NCBI RefSeq assembly: GCF_000308615.1
Contig: NZ_BAGB01000013.1
Location: 248,001-312,000, forward strand
Length of the DNA: 64,000 bases
Origin: Nocardia jiangxiensis NBRC 101359
Lineage (GTDB): Bacteria > Actinomycetota > Actinomycetes > Mycobacteriales > Mycobacteriaceae
Direction: 5' to 3'
A program made the translations under genes and the position numbers. Under the pieces are notes generated by a model. The model worked only from the letters and a program-made list of their open reading frames with translations. It had not been told where the DNA came from and did no database searches. This document shows, one piece after another, positions 26,191 to 34,855 of this stretch (the first letter of the stretch is position 1; each line of letters starts with the position of its first letter).

Positions 26191-27383
26191 TTCGCCCTCA
26201 CCAGGATCGCGTACTGCGCCGAAATGCGTTGCTGCGCATCGAGAAGCTGTTCGCCCCAGGATTGCGCCGCGTAACGCCCGTAGGCGACCGAACAGTAGAA
26301 GTGCACGGCATTGGATGCCGGGCCGTGGTACTGACGGCATTTGGCGATCGGGAGATTCCGCGGCGGTGCGGCGGATTTGAAATGCTTGGCCGGATCACCC
26401 AGCTGATCGCGAATGTCCTTCGCGCCGTCCGCATCCCGGGCGCGATAGAGGTTGTTGCCGTATTCGGCGTACAGATCCACGCCGTCCTTCTGGAAGATCT
26501 TCTGATCCGCGATCGGATCGGTGGTCCAGCCCAGGGCGGCGTGCGCGTGGAAGACGACGGGCGGATTGAGCCATTCGCCCGCCGCCGCCTTCGGCCGGAC
26601 CATCGTGCGGCCGAGCATGCCCTCGATATCCATCGTCTTGTCGGTGAGCTCGTTCACCGGGGTGGGGGTGTATTTCGCGACGGCCGGGACGATCGTGTCC
26701 AGGCTCTTGGTCACCATGGCGACCAGGGCGGGCAGATCGGTGTGGTGGAACCAGATCTTCGTGTGGTCGTAGTCGGAGGTGAATACGACCAGTTTCCCGG
26801 TGGCGTACCAACTGTCGATCGCCTGGTTGCCGTGTTCCCAATGTGCGTGTGCGGCAGGATATTTGGGTATCGGCACCGGCTGATTGTCCGGCTTGGCGAT
26901 GAAGTCGCGGTGTTCGAGCGCGGTGGCCGCGTCGGCGGCCTGTTTCTCGTCGGGGAACAGCAGCACCGCATTCAGCAGTTCGATACCGTCGTTGTTCCGG
27001 CTGTCCATTCCGTAACTGATGTAGCCGCCGATGAAATTGGGGGCATCCTCGGCGAAGTGGTTGACGTCGCCGAAATTATGCAACTGCGTATCCTTGGGAT
27101 CCTCGAAGACGAGGGTGCCGGAATTACCGCCGTAGGTCAGAGCCGGATCGATGTCCATCGCGAGCGGAACGACGTCGCCGAGACGTTCCGCCTCGAAATC
27201 GCGGGCCTGATAGACGTTCTTGGGCTTGCCCATCTCGTGCGGAGTGGCGTCGTATGGGCCGAAATCCAGTTTCGCGAGATCGATGACGGGGTCCGGCGGC
27301 GGGTCGTCATGGCCGGATCCGCAGCCCGCGGTACAGGCCGTGACCAGCAGCATCGCCGCCACGAATACCTTCGACCTGCGCAT
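26187..27383 (-). CDS. Tandem lipoprotein paralogue 2 (DUF7373-like)
   Basis: 398 residues from ATG 27383, preceded by a strong GGGAGGGG. The lipobox is TAGC. The family landmarks are IDLAKLDFGPYDATP, PKYPAAHAHWEHG and the C-terminal RISAQYAILV. It is coupled to the downstream paralogue by a 4-bp overlap. It is the most divergent of the three in its middle part (HHTDLPALVAMV). Function is unknown; the shared C-terminal helix after two conserved cysteines may be a structural module. Confidence 0.8.
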   Translation of the reverse strand: MRRSKVFVAAMLLVTACTAGCGSGHDDPPPDPVIDLAKLDFGPYDATPHEMGKPKNVYQARDFEAERLGDVVPLAMDIDPALTYGGNSGTLVFEDPKDTQLHNFGDVNHFAEDAPNFIGGYISYGMDSRNNDGIELLNAVLLFPDEKQAADAATALEHRDFIAKPDNQPVPIPKYPAAHAHWEHGNQAIDSWYATGKLVVFTSDYDHTKIWFHHTDLPALVAMVTKSLDTIVPAVAKYTPTPVNELTDKTMDIEGMLGRTMVRPKAAAGEWLNPPVVFHAHAALGWTTDPIADQKIFQKDGVDLYAEYGNNLYRARDADGAKDIRDQLGDPAKHFKSAAPPRNLPIAKCRQYHGPASNAVHFYCSVAYGRYAAQSWGEQLLDAQQRISAQYAILVRAK

Positions 27384-27498
27384 AGCTCCCCTCCCGTGGA
27401 ACCGGCCGTCGCGCGATCCGCGCGGCCACGGCCCGCCGGTAGTGTACACACGGGGATGCATACCGATGCCAGTGATTTGCCGCCGCTCGCCAGGCTGC

Positions 27499-28710
27499 TC
27501 ACATGCTGTTCGCCAGCAGTGCGTACGCCGCCGAGGCTTTCTTCTTCATATCGGATTGGTCATTGCTGATGACCACCTCGACATATCGGCCGTGTGGAAT
27601 ATAGCAGCGGAATTTGGCCGAATTCGAGTGCACGCCGGAGCTGCTCAGCTGCAGGCATTTCGCGCCCAGGAGTTTGTCCGGCGCGTCGATCGGGCTGTAG
27701 GCCGATCCGGAGGCCGAGACCAGACCGGTGATCAACCGGCCACCCGCCGCCGCATCGCGCACCCGCATCACCGTGCTGGTATCCGCGATACCTACCGCGT
27801 CCAGGCCGGTGTCGGCGACGAGCCGCTGGCGGACGGTCTCGTCCGCGGCGATGTTCACGAAATCGTTGGGACCGTAGCTGGCGAAGCGGTCTCGATCCGG
27901 GGTGTGCTTGTCCCGGTCGCGCACCACCGCGCGGGCGAGCAGCCCGTCCGGATCGACCGGGAGACCGGAGAACTGGTCCTTCGGCGTGGCCCGGAATTTG
28001 TCCAGTGCCGGGATCTGGGCGTCGAGCGCCTTCTGCACCCACGCCTCCAGATCGTCCTGCTCGGGCTGGGGACGTTGGATGAACAGCGAGATCACGAAGT
28101 TCTCGTGCGCGAGGAAGGCGCCGACATTCGAGACGCCGGGACGCCAATGCACCAGCGCGTCGGGGTATTTCGACAGCGACAACTTCTTGTTGATATCGGG
28201 CGCGACGCCGAAGTCGGCGTCCTCGAGTTCCTGCGCGGTCCGCTTGGCGGTGTCCGCGTCCGCGAAACGCATCACGAAATCGGTCACCGAGGTGGTGTCG
28301 GAGGTGGAGATGGAGGTGCCGGGATCGTCGGACTTGTCCGCCCCGGACGCGGTGTAGCCGGTGAGCAGGCCCTCCCTGTCCAGGATCGGCTTGGACACCG
28401 CGGCGAGCAGGCGGGTGGTGGCCTCGGTGTTGTCCAGTACGACATGGCCGCTCTGCCCGACCTTCAGCGACGGATCGATCGCCACCGCGGGCACCACCGC
28501 CCGGGACATCCGCATACCTTCCACCAGTGCGCCCTCATCGTCGGCGGTCTGGTGGTAGGTGTGTGCGTCGACCGCGTAACTGCCGACATCGAGTGTGCGC
28601 ACATCGATCTCGCCCGCGACCGCAGTGCCCTTCACCCCGCACCCGGCCAGTACCGCGACCGCGGCTGCCGCGGTGCATACGATTCCTGCGCGACGTGTCG
28701 TACGAACCAT
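27499..28710 (-). CDS. Tandem lipoprotein paralogue 1 (DUF7373-like)
   Basis: A 403-residue lipoprotein with lipobox LAGC. It is the promoter-proximal member of the three-gene tandem, 115 bp before paralogue 2. It has the shared pattern IDVRTLDVGSYAVDA, SKYPDALVHWRPG and the ending ASAAYALLANSM. Two cysteines near the C-terminus (GAKCLQL, KFRCYIP) are conserved in all three and probably form a disulphide. The arrangement indicates local gene amplification. Confidence 0.8.
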   Translation of the reverse strand: MVRTTRRAGIVCTAAAAVAVLAGCGVKGTAVAGEIDVRTLDVGSYAVDAHTYHQTADDEGALVEGMRMSRAVVPAVAIDPSLKVGQSGHVVLDNTEATTRLLAAVSKPILDREGLLTGYTASGADKSDDPGTSISTSDTTSVTDFVMRFADADTAKRTAQELEDADFGVAPDINKKLSLSKYPDALVHWRPGVSNVGAFLAHENFVISLFIQRPQPEQDDLEAWVQKALDAQIPALDKFRATPKDQFSGLPVDPDGLLARAVVRDRDKHTPDRDRFASYGPNDFVNIAADETVRQRLVADTGLDAVGIADTSTVMRVRDAAAGGRLITGLVSASGSAYSPIDAPDKLLGAKCLQLSSSGVHSNSAKFRCYIPHGRYVEVVISNDQSDMKKKASAAYALLANSM

Positions 28711-28902
28711 CGGCCAGCCCCCGTATCTCCAGCAATCAGCTCACAAATTACCGGACCGGCGGCATCCGCGGGAACAGTCCGCGCGCGGCGATCCGGCGTG
28801 TGCCGAGACGACGCGGGCGGTACGGGGACCGAGGCGGATCCGTTGCTCTAACCTGGTGCGTGTGGTGACGACCGCATACATGGTCCGCGGAGGCCGATTG
28901 CG

Positions 28903-30213
28903 TTGAGGGATCGGCAGGTCGAGGTTGTCCCGGGCAACCATGTGGTGGTCCGGGTGGCAGGTGCGCTCGTATTGGTCGCCCACCGTGCACCCGGACCGGT
29001 GCGAGAGGACTCGGTCGCGATGCGTGTGGCAGAAGCGCTGTCGCAGTTGGTCTTCGAGGCGACCGAGCAGGCTCCCGGTGGGCCGGGCCGGTTGGTCGCG
29101 CGGGAGGCGACGAACTGGCTGATGCGCGACGCCGAGCAGTTCAGCCCCGGCATGCCGGTCGATCTGGGCATCCTGTCGCAGGCCGAGACCGGCGGGCTGG
29201 CGATCTTCCTGCACGGCGCGGTCACCGCGATGCTGGTCGGCGCGGAAGGCGTCGAGTACCACCACGGCGTGGCGGCCGCGTTCACCGTGGATCGAGTGGC
29301 GTCGACACCCGCGCGGGCGGCCGCGATCTTCGCCGACGACGAATCGGCCGGCGATCCGGAACTGCCCGACCGCGGTATCGGCGCGCTGGGCGAGGGGGTG
29401 GCGCCGGCGTCCGGCGCGGTCATCTGGTTCGAGGGACGACGATCGCGCGCCCGCGAACGGGACGAGGAGCCCGGCGGGCAGCACCGTCCGGCGACGACCG
29501 GGTCGGTTCCGTTCGCCGATGCGCCGCAGCCCCCGCCGCTGCCGAGTCCGGGGCCGGGTGGCGATTCCGTTCTGCCGTCGGCGGCTCCGACCCCGCCGCC
29601 GCTGCCCTCGGTCCCGCCGCCGCTGCCGAACGCCGGACCCGATATGGCCTCGCGGCTGGCGCAGACGCAGCTGGGGCGGCCGAGTTCGGTTCCGCCGCAA
29701 CCAACTCCGGAGCCCACGCCCGAGCGCGGTGCGGCTTCCGGCATCCGGGTGCTGGGATTCAAGTGCGCGCGAGCGCATCCCAGCGATCCACGATCGGCGT
29801 TCTGCACCGTCTGCGGTATGCCGGTGGATCAGACCCAACCGCCGTCCGATGTGCTGCGCCCGCCCCTGGGTGTACTCGTCCTGGACGACGGCACCACGTT
29901 CACGCTGGCCGCCGACGCCGTCCTCGGCCGTGATCCGCAGAACTCCGATGCCGCCCAACGCGGCATGACCCCGTTCAAGATCGAGGACAACTCCGGCGGC
30001 ATGTCCCGCGCCCACGCCGAGATCCGGCTGGTCAACTGGGACGTCACCATCGTGGACCGCGGCTCCACCAACGGCACCCGCGCCCGCCTCCCCGGCTACC
30101 AGGACTGGATCCACCTGGTCCCCAACCAGCCCTTGGCCCTGATGCACGGCACCGAACTCATGCTCGGCAACCGAGTCCTCCGCTACGACCCCGCAGCCGC
30201 CCCGCCTTTCTGA
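28903..30213 (+). CDS. FHA domain protein with a central zinc-ribbon-like motif
   Basis: 436 residues from TTG 28903 (GGAGG upstream). Residues 1-165 form an N-terminal domain of mixed strands and helices. A Pro-rich linker (about 205-275) follows, then a possible zinc ribbon at about 285-305 (C-x3-H, then FCTVCG), then a C-terminal FHA domain (about 325-430). The FHA motifs are VLGRDPQN, MSRAHAEIRL and RGSTNGTRA, which include the phosphothreonine-binding Arg, Ser and Asn. It should bind Thr-phosphorylated partners of the nearby kinase. It is divergent from the lipoprotein tandem. Confidence 0.85.
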   Translation: MRDRQVEVVPGNHVVVRVAGALVLVAHRAPGPVREDSVAMRVAEALSQLVFEATEQAPGGPGRLVAREATNWLMRDAEQFSPGMPVDLGILSQAETGGLAIFLHGAVTAMLVGAEGVEYHHGVAAAFTVDRVASTPARAAAIFADDESAGDPELPDRGIGALGEGVAPASGAVIWFEGRRSRARERDEEPGGQHRPATTGSVPFADAPQPPPLPSPGPGGDSVLPSAAPTPPPLPSVPPPLPNAGPDMASRLAQTQLGRPSSVPPQPTPEPTPERGAASGIRVLGFKCARAHPSDPRSAFCTVCGMPVDQTQPPSDVLRPPLGVLVLDDGTTFTLAADAVLGRDPQNSDAAQRGMTPFKIEDNSGGMSRAHAEIRLVNWDVTIVDRGSTNGTRARLPGYQDWIHLVPNQPLALMHGTELMLGNRVLRYDPAAAPPF

Positions 30214-30275
30214 GTCTTCGGCCTCCGCTTCGTTGCCCCACAATCGATCCGGGCTGCGGGGTTGGCGTAATCGGC

Positions 30276-31715
30276 CTATTCGTAACGGGATTCGCAGGTC
30301 TGCTGGTTGCCCAGGACTCCGGCGCGGAAGGCGTCGACGCGCGAGAAACCGCTCGGGACGGTGTTTCCCGCGATATCGCTGGCGGCCAGGCCGTCGGTCA
30401 GCAGGCCGGAGACGGCCTTGTCCAGATCGCCGGGGGACAGGGCGATATCGCCGTTGGCCACCGTGCGGGTGGGGCTGGCGAGTTTCGCGGTGATCACGCC
30501 CGACAGGCAGGACGCGCGCAGACCCGTCTTCGCACCCGAGAGCTGCTGATGCAGATTGTTCTGCACCGCAAGGGTATAGCGGGAGATGAAGACGATGTAG
30601 GCGTTGTAGTCGCCGCCGATGTGGGTCGGGAAATCGGCCTGATCGTCGGTGTTCGCCTTCGCGCGGGCCGCCAGGGCGGCGACGTCGGTGCCGATCGTGT
30701 TGGTGGCCGGGCAGTAGGTGACCGGTTCGGTGTCCGTGGCATCCGGGCAGCCCAGTTTCGCGCCGCGAAAGTCGTAGGCGGGTTCGGTGGACACCGGCAT
30801 GATCGAACTCATCGCCTTGCTCAGTTCGACGAGATTGTGCTGGCTGACGCTCAATTCGCCGTGATCGGAATCGCTGCCGTAGGACTGCGGGAGATTGTTG
30901 CGGCGGTGGGTGATGTCGTTCATATCGATGGCCGCGCACCCCTTCGGGCCGTCGGTGAAACCGATCTGCACGGCGGTCACCCGCTCGAAGGCCGAACCGT
31001 GCACCGAATCGGGATCGCTGGTATCCGCGTCGCGGATCGCCACCGTCGCGGCCAGCACCTTGTTCAGGCCGTCGGCGGTGTTGATGGTGAAATGCTGTGC
31101 CGCACCTTCGGCTACATGCCGCATGAACGCCCCGGCGAAGCAGTCGGCCTGCTGCTCCTTGACGATCACCGGGGTCCGGCCGGTGACGAGTTCGGCCATG
31201 GTCTGCACGGCGTGGCCGTACTCGTGCGCCAGCACCATCACCACCGACATCTTGCCGAACGCCTTCGTCATCGTCGGCAGCAGAACGCCGCGGTCCCAGC
31301 CGATGGAATTGTCCAGGCGGCAGTACGCGGCGTTGACCAGATGCAGTGTGGTCTGCTGGCAGAACTGGCCGTCCTGGGTCTGCTTGGCATCCCACGAGTA
31401 GAACTTCGGGACCGGCGCGAACGTCCCGTGGAAATCCTTGGAATACTCGCTCTGCCAATAACTTTGGATGTCGTCGATGGCGTTGAGCGCCAGCTTGTCG
31501 TACTCGTCGCCGGTCGCGCCGACCGCGGTCAGGCCGCTGTCCGGAACGCCCGTGCGCGGTCCGCTGGGGCCGCTGGTGGTGGGCAGTCCGGCCACCTGGA
31601 ACGGATCCTCGTAGATCGAGACGGCCCGGCCGCCGACGGTCGAGGTACAGCCCGTCAGCGTGAGGATTGTCAGAACCAACGCGGAGACCGCCGTTGTCAC
31701 CTGGCGTTTGGCCAT
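30276..31715 (-). CDS. Lipoprotein neutral zinc metallopeptidase
   Basis: 479 residues with a signal peptide and lipobox LTGC. The catalytic H-E-x-x-H motif is in VLAHEYGHAVQ, and the third ligand region is EQQADCFAGAF, the pattern of the neutral zinc metallopeptidase (YpfJ-like) family. It would act at the outer face of the membrane. Cysteine pairs suggest extracytoplasmic disulphides. Actinobacterial members commonly sit near kinases and FHA genes, as here. It is divergent from the FHA-ABC exporter gene. Confidence 0.9.
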   Translation of the reverse strand: MAKRQVTTAVSALVLTILTLTGCTSTVGGRAVSIYEDPFQVAGLPTTSGPSGPRTGVPDSGLTAVGATGDEYDKLALNAIDDIQSYWQSEYSKDFHGTFAPVPKFYSWDAKQTQDGQFCQQTTLHLVNAAYCRLDNSIGWDRGVLLPTMTKAFGKMSVVMVLAHEYGHAVQTMAELVTGRTPVIVKEQQADCFAGAFMRHVAEGAAQHFTINTADGLNKVLAATVAIRDADTSDPDSVHGSAFERVTAVQIGFTDGPKGCAAIDMNDITHRRNNLPQSYGSDSDHGELSVSQHNLVELSKAMSSIMPVSTEPAYDFRGAKLGCPDATDTEPVTYCPATNTIGTDVAALAARAKANTDDQADFPTHIGGDYNAYIVFISRYTLAVQNNLHQQLSGAKTGLRASCLSGVITAKLASPTRTVANGDIALSPGDLDKAVSGLLTDGLAASDIAGNTVPSGFSRVDAFRAGVLGNQQTCESRYE

Positions 31716-31811
31716 ACCTACTCCCTCCCCTGGGCGGTCCTGGTTCAGTTACGCGCCCGCACACCCTATGCCCGTGGGAAATTGCGGTGCCCCGACACCC
31801 GGGCTTTCGCA

Positions 31812-31817
31812 TAGTAT
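31812..31817 (+). promoter_or_regulatory. Candidate -10 element of the FHA-ABC gene
   Basis: TAGTAT fits the actinobacterial TAnnnT consensus, 7 nt before the ATG at 31825. With no ribosome-binding site in the gap, a leaderless transcript is likely. Confidence 0.45.
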
Positions 31818-31824
31818 CCGGCAC

Positions 31825-34752
31825 ATGTCATCACCGGGGGCGCAGAAGATCACCGTGCGCCATGAGGGAATCGATCGGGGTTTCGAAGCGGGGCAGCAGA
31901 TCACCATCGGCCGTGCGCCGGAGGTGACGCTGTTCGTCGACAGCCCATTGGTTTCCCGTGTGCACGCGACACTCAGCTGGCAGGGCAGTACCTGGGTACT
32001 GTCCGACAACGGCAGCACCAATGGCGTATTCGTGGACGCGCAACGGGTCACGGGTGCACTTCCGATCGGTCGGCCGATGCAGGTGCGGTTGGGTGACGCG
32101 GTCACCGGGCCACTGCTGCAGCTGACACCGCAGGTGGGGCAGCATCCGCAGCTGCCGCCCCAGCAGCTGCCGCCGCAGCAGCGACCTGGGCCCGCGCCGC
32201 AGGATCGGCAGTCGGGGGCGCGTCCGATGCCGCCGATGCCGCAGGGTGTGCCGCCGGTGCCGGGGCAGGTAGTGCCGCCGCAGGTGGGGCAGGCGGTTCC
32301 GCCGCAACGTCCGCCGACGCCGCCGCCCGCACAACAGCGTCAATCCATGCCGATGCAACGCCCGCCCGCCCCGCCGTCGCAGGGGCAGGCGGTTCCACCA
32401 CAGCGTCCGCCCACGCCGCCGCAGGCTCCGGGGGTTCCGCCGCAGGCGCAGTCCGGTCCGATGCAGCGGCCACCGGCTCCGCAGCAGCAACGTCCGATGA
32501 CACCGCCGCAACAGAACCCGCAGGCGCAGCCTCCGCAGGCGACGCCGCAACATCCGGCGCCGCAACATCCCGCGCCACAGCGCCCCCCGATCGATCGACC
32601 GAATTTCGCACCGCAACAACCGGTTCCGCCGCAGCCAGTTTCTTCCCAGCAACCAGCTCCGGTCCAGCAATCGGCCCCGGCGCAGCAGTCGGCCGCGGCC
32701 AATATCAATATGACCGCGAAGGCCGACGCATCGCTGCTGCCTCCGCCGGTGCGCACCCCCACCTCCACCGGTCCGCTCGCTCGCGCCGACCGAATTCCCC
32801 CGCAGGGCTTGAACATCGGCCGCACCAGCGACAACGAGATCGTGGTGAACGATCCGCTGGCCTCGCGTCGGCACGCGCGTCTGGTGAAGGCCCCCGAGGG
32901 GCTGGTCATCGAGGATGTCGGCTCGGCCAACGGCACATTCGTCAACGGCCGCCGCGAACAGCGCGTCGCACTGCACGAGCGGGACATCGTCACGATCGGC
33001 AACATCGACTTCCTGGTGCAGGAAGGCACGCTCGTCGTGCGCCAGAAGCCGGTCACCGAGCAGGGGCTGGACGTGCACGGCGTCGGGTTCACGGTCGAGG
33101 GCAACAAACAACTGCTGGTCGATGTGAACATGCAGGCCGGGCGCGGCACCCTGACCGCGCTGATCGGCCCCTCCGGTGCGGGCAAGTCCACGCTGTCCAA
33201 ACTCATTGCCGGAGCGACGCATCCGTCCGCGGGCGTGGTCACCTTCGAGGGCCGCAACCTGCACGCCGAATACGAGGCCATGCGCAGTCGTATCGGCATG
33301 GTCCCGCAGGACGACGTGCTGCACCGTCAGCTCACCGTCCGGCAGGCGCTGGGTTACGCCGCCGAGCTGCGGCTGCCTCCGGACACCTCCAAGGCGGACC
33401 GTCGCGCGGTCATCGACGGTGTGCTGGACGAACTTTCGCTCACCGAACATGCCGACACGCGCGTCGACAAACTCTCCGGCGGTCAGCGCAAACGCGCCTC
33501 GGTGGCGCTGGAACTGCTCACCGGTCCGGCCCTGCTGCTGCTCGACGAGCCCACCTCGGGTCTGGATCCGGCGCTGGACCGTCAGGTGATGACCATGCTG
33601 CGGGAACTGGCCGACGCCGGACGCACCGTCATCGTGGTCACCCACTCGGTGGCCTGCCTGGACATGTGCGATCAGGTGCTGCTGCTCGCGCCCGGCGGTA
33701 AGACCGCGTACTTCGGTCATCCGGGCGCGGTCGGCACATTCCTGGGCACCAGCGACTGGGCGGAGATCTTCGCGCAGGTCGCCGCGGATCCCGATCGCGC
33801 CTTCGCGAACTACCGCGCCAAACAGGCCGCGGTACCGCCGCCACCACCGCCCGCACCGCGCGGTGACCAGGGCAAGCCGCCGAAATCCAGTGCGCGCAAA
33901 CAGTTCTCGACGTTGTCGCGGCGGCAGTTCCGGCTGATCCTGGCCGACCGCGGGTATCTGATGTTCCTGGTGCTGCTGCCGTTCGTCCTCGGTGGGCTCT
34001 CACTGGTGGTGCCCGGCACCAACGGTCTGGCCATCGGCCCGCTGTCCCAGGTGAGCGACGGGAAGGGCAGCATCATGTTCGTCCCCGACGGCGGTCGGGA
34101 GAGCGAACAGCTGCTGGTGGTGCTGATCCTGGGCGCGTGCTTCATGGGATCCACGCTCACCGTCCGCGATCTGGTCGCCGAACGGGCGATCTTCCTGCGC
34201 GAGCGCGCGGTCGGGCTGCGCCCGTGGTCGTATCTGATGGCCAAGGTCGCCATCTTCGGCTTCGCGGCGCTGCTGCAATCCGCGGTCATGGTGGCGATCG
34301 TCCTGATCGGCAAGAAGCAGCCCGGCCACGGCACGGTGATCCCGTCGGGCAATGTGGAGTTGTACGTCGACATCGCGGCCACCGCCATCGCCTGTGTGCT
34401 CATCGGTCTGGCGCTCTCGTCCGTCGCGAGATCGAACGAGCAGGTGATGCCGTTGCTGGTGGTGGTGATCATGGTCCAGCTGGTGATGGCGGGCGGCGTG
34501 ATCCCGGTGACCAATCGCGTCGTACTCCAGCAGATCGCCTGGCTGTTCCCGTCGCGATGGGGATTCGCCGGGGGCTCCTCGACCGTCAACATGCCCGCGC
34601 TGAATCCGCTCGACAGCAGTGCGGCCACCGATACGCTGTGGAAGCACACTTCGCACGTCTGGTGGCTGGATATCGGCATGCTGGCCGTGCTCACTCTGGT
34701 GCTGATGATCGTCACCTGGTGGCGGTTGCGGTTGAAGAAGTCCTCGGCATGA
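31825..34752 (+). CDS. FHA-FHA-ABC transporter fusion, ATPase plus ABC-2 permease (Rv1747-like)
   Basis: 975 residues. FHA1 (about 10-95: TIGRAPEVTL, VSRVHATLSW, GSTNGVFV) is followed by a Pro/Gln-rich linker (about 100-310) and FHA2 (about 325-410: NIGRTSDNEI, SRRHARLV, GSANGTFVNG). The ABC ATPase (about 420-650) has Walker A GPSGAGKST, signature LSGGQRKRAS and Walker B LLLLDEPTSG. The ABC-2 permease (about 690-970) has six or seven helices. The design equals M. tuberculosis Rv1747, an exporter phosphorylated by PknF and linked to cell-envelope glycolipid export. The linker carries several R-P-x-T-P sites that could be phosphorylated and read by the FHA domains. Confidence 0.95.
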   Translation: MSSPGAQKITVRHEGIDRGFEAGQQITIGRAPEVTLFVDSPLVSRVHATLSWQGSTWVLSDNGSTNGVFVDAQRVTGALPIGRPMQVRLGDAVTGPLLQLTPQVGQHPQLPPQQLPPQQRPGPAPQDRQSGARPMPPMPQGVPPVPGQVVPPQVGQAVPPQRPPTPPPAQQRQSMPMQRPPAPPSQGQAVPPQRPPTPPQAPGVPPQAQSGPMQRPPAPQQQRPMTPPQQNPQAQPPQATPQHPAPQHPAPQRPPIDRPNFAPQQPVPPQPVSSQQPAPVQQSAPAQQSAAANINMTAKADASLLPPPVRTPTSTGPLARADRIPPQGLNIGRTSDNEIVVNDPLASRRHARLVKAPEGLVIEDVGSANGTFVNGRREQRVALHERDIVTIGNIDFLVQEGTLVVRQKPVTEQGLDVHGVGFTVEGNKQLLVDVNMQAGRGTLTALIGPSGAGKSTLSKLIAGATHPSAGVVTFEGRNLHAEYEAMRSRIGMVPQDDVLHRQLTVRQALGYAAELRLPPDTSKADRRAVIDGVLDELSLTEHADTRVDKLSGGQRKRASVALELLTGPALLLLDEPTSGLDPALDRQVMTMLRELADAGRTVIVVTHSVACLDMCDQVLLLAPGGKTAYFGHPGAVGTFLGTSDWAEIFAQVAADPDRAFANYRAKQAAVPPPPPPAPRGDQGKPPKSSARKQFSTLSRRQFRLILADRGYLMFLVLLPFVLGGLSLVVPGTNGLAIGPLSQVSDGKGSIMFVPDGGRESEQLLVVLILGACFMGSTLTVRDLVAERAIFLRERAVGLRPWSYLMAKVAIFGFAALLQSAVMVAIVLIGKKQPGHGTVIPSGNVELYVDIAATAIACVLIGLALSSVARSNEQVMPLLVVVIMVQLVMAGGVIPVTNRVVLQQIAWLFPSRWGFAGGSSTVNMPALNPLDSSAATDTLWKHTSHVWWLDIGMLAVLTLVLMIVTWWRLRLKKSSA

Positions 34753-34855
34753 ACGGTATGAGCGTCAGTTGTTGTTGTCCGCATCCCGCGAAACGGCGGC
34801 GACCAGGCAATAAACCCGCCCGGTCGCGCGTGTCGCCGACAAAGAAGGCACACTT

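Noticed and set aside
23731..26274. 847-codon plus-strand open frame opposite kinase and lipoprotein genes
   Set aside because: The kinase motifs and lipobox proteins on the minus strand are clear; the plus frame has shadow composition.
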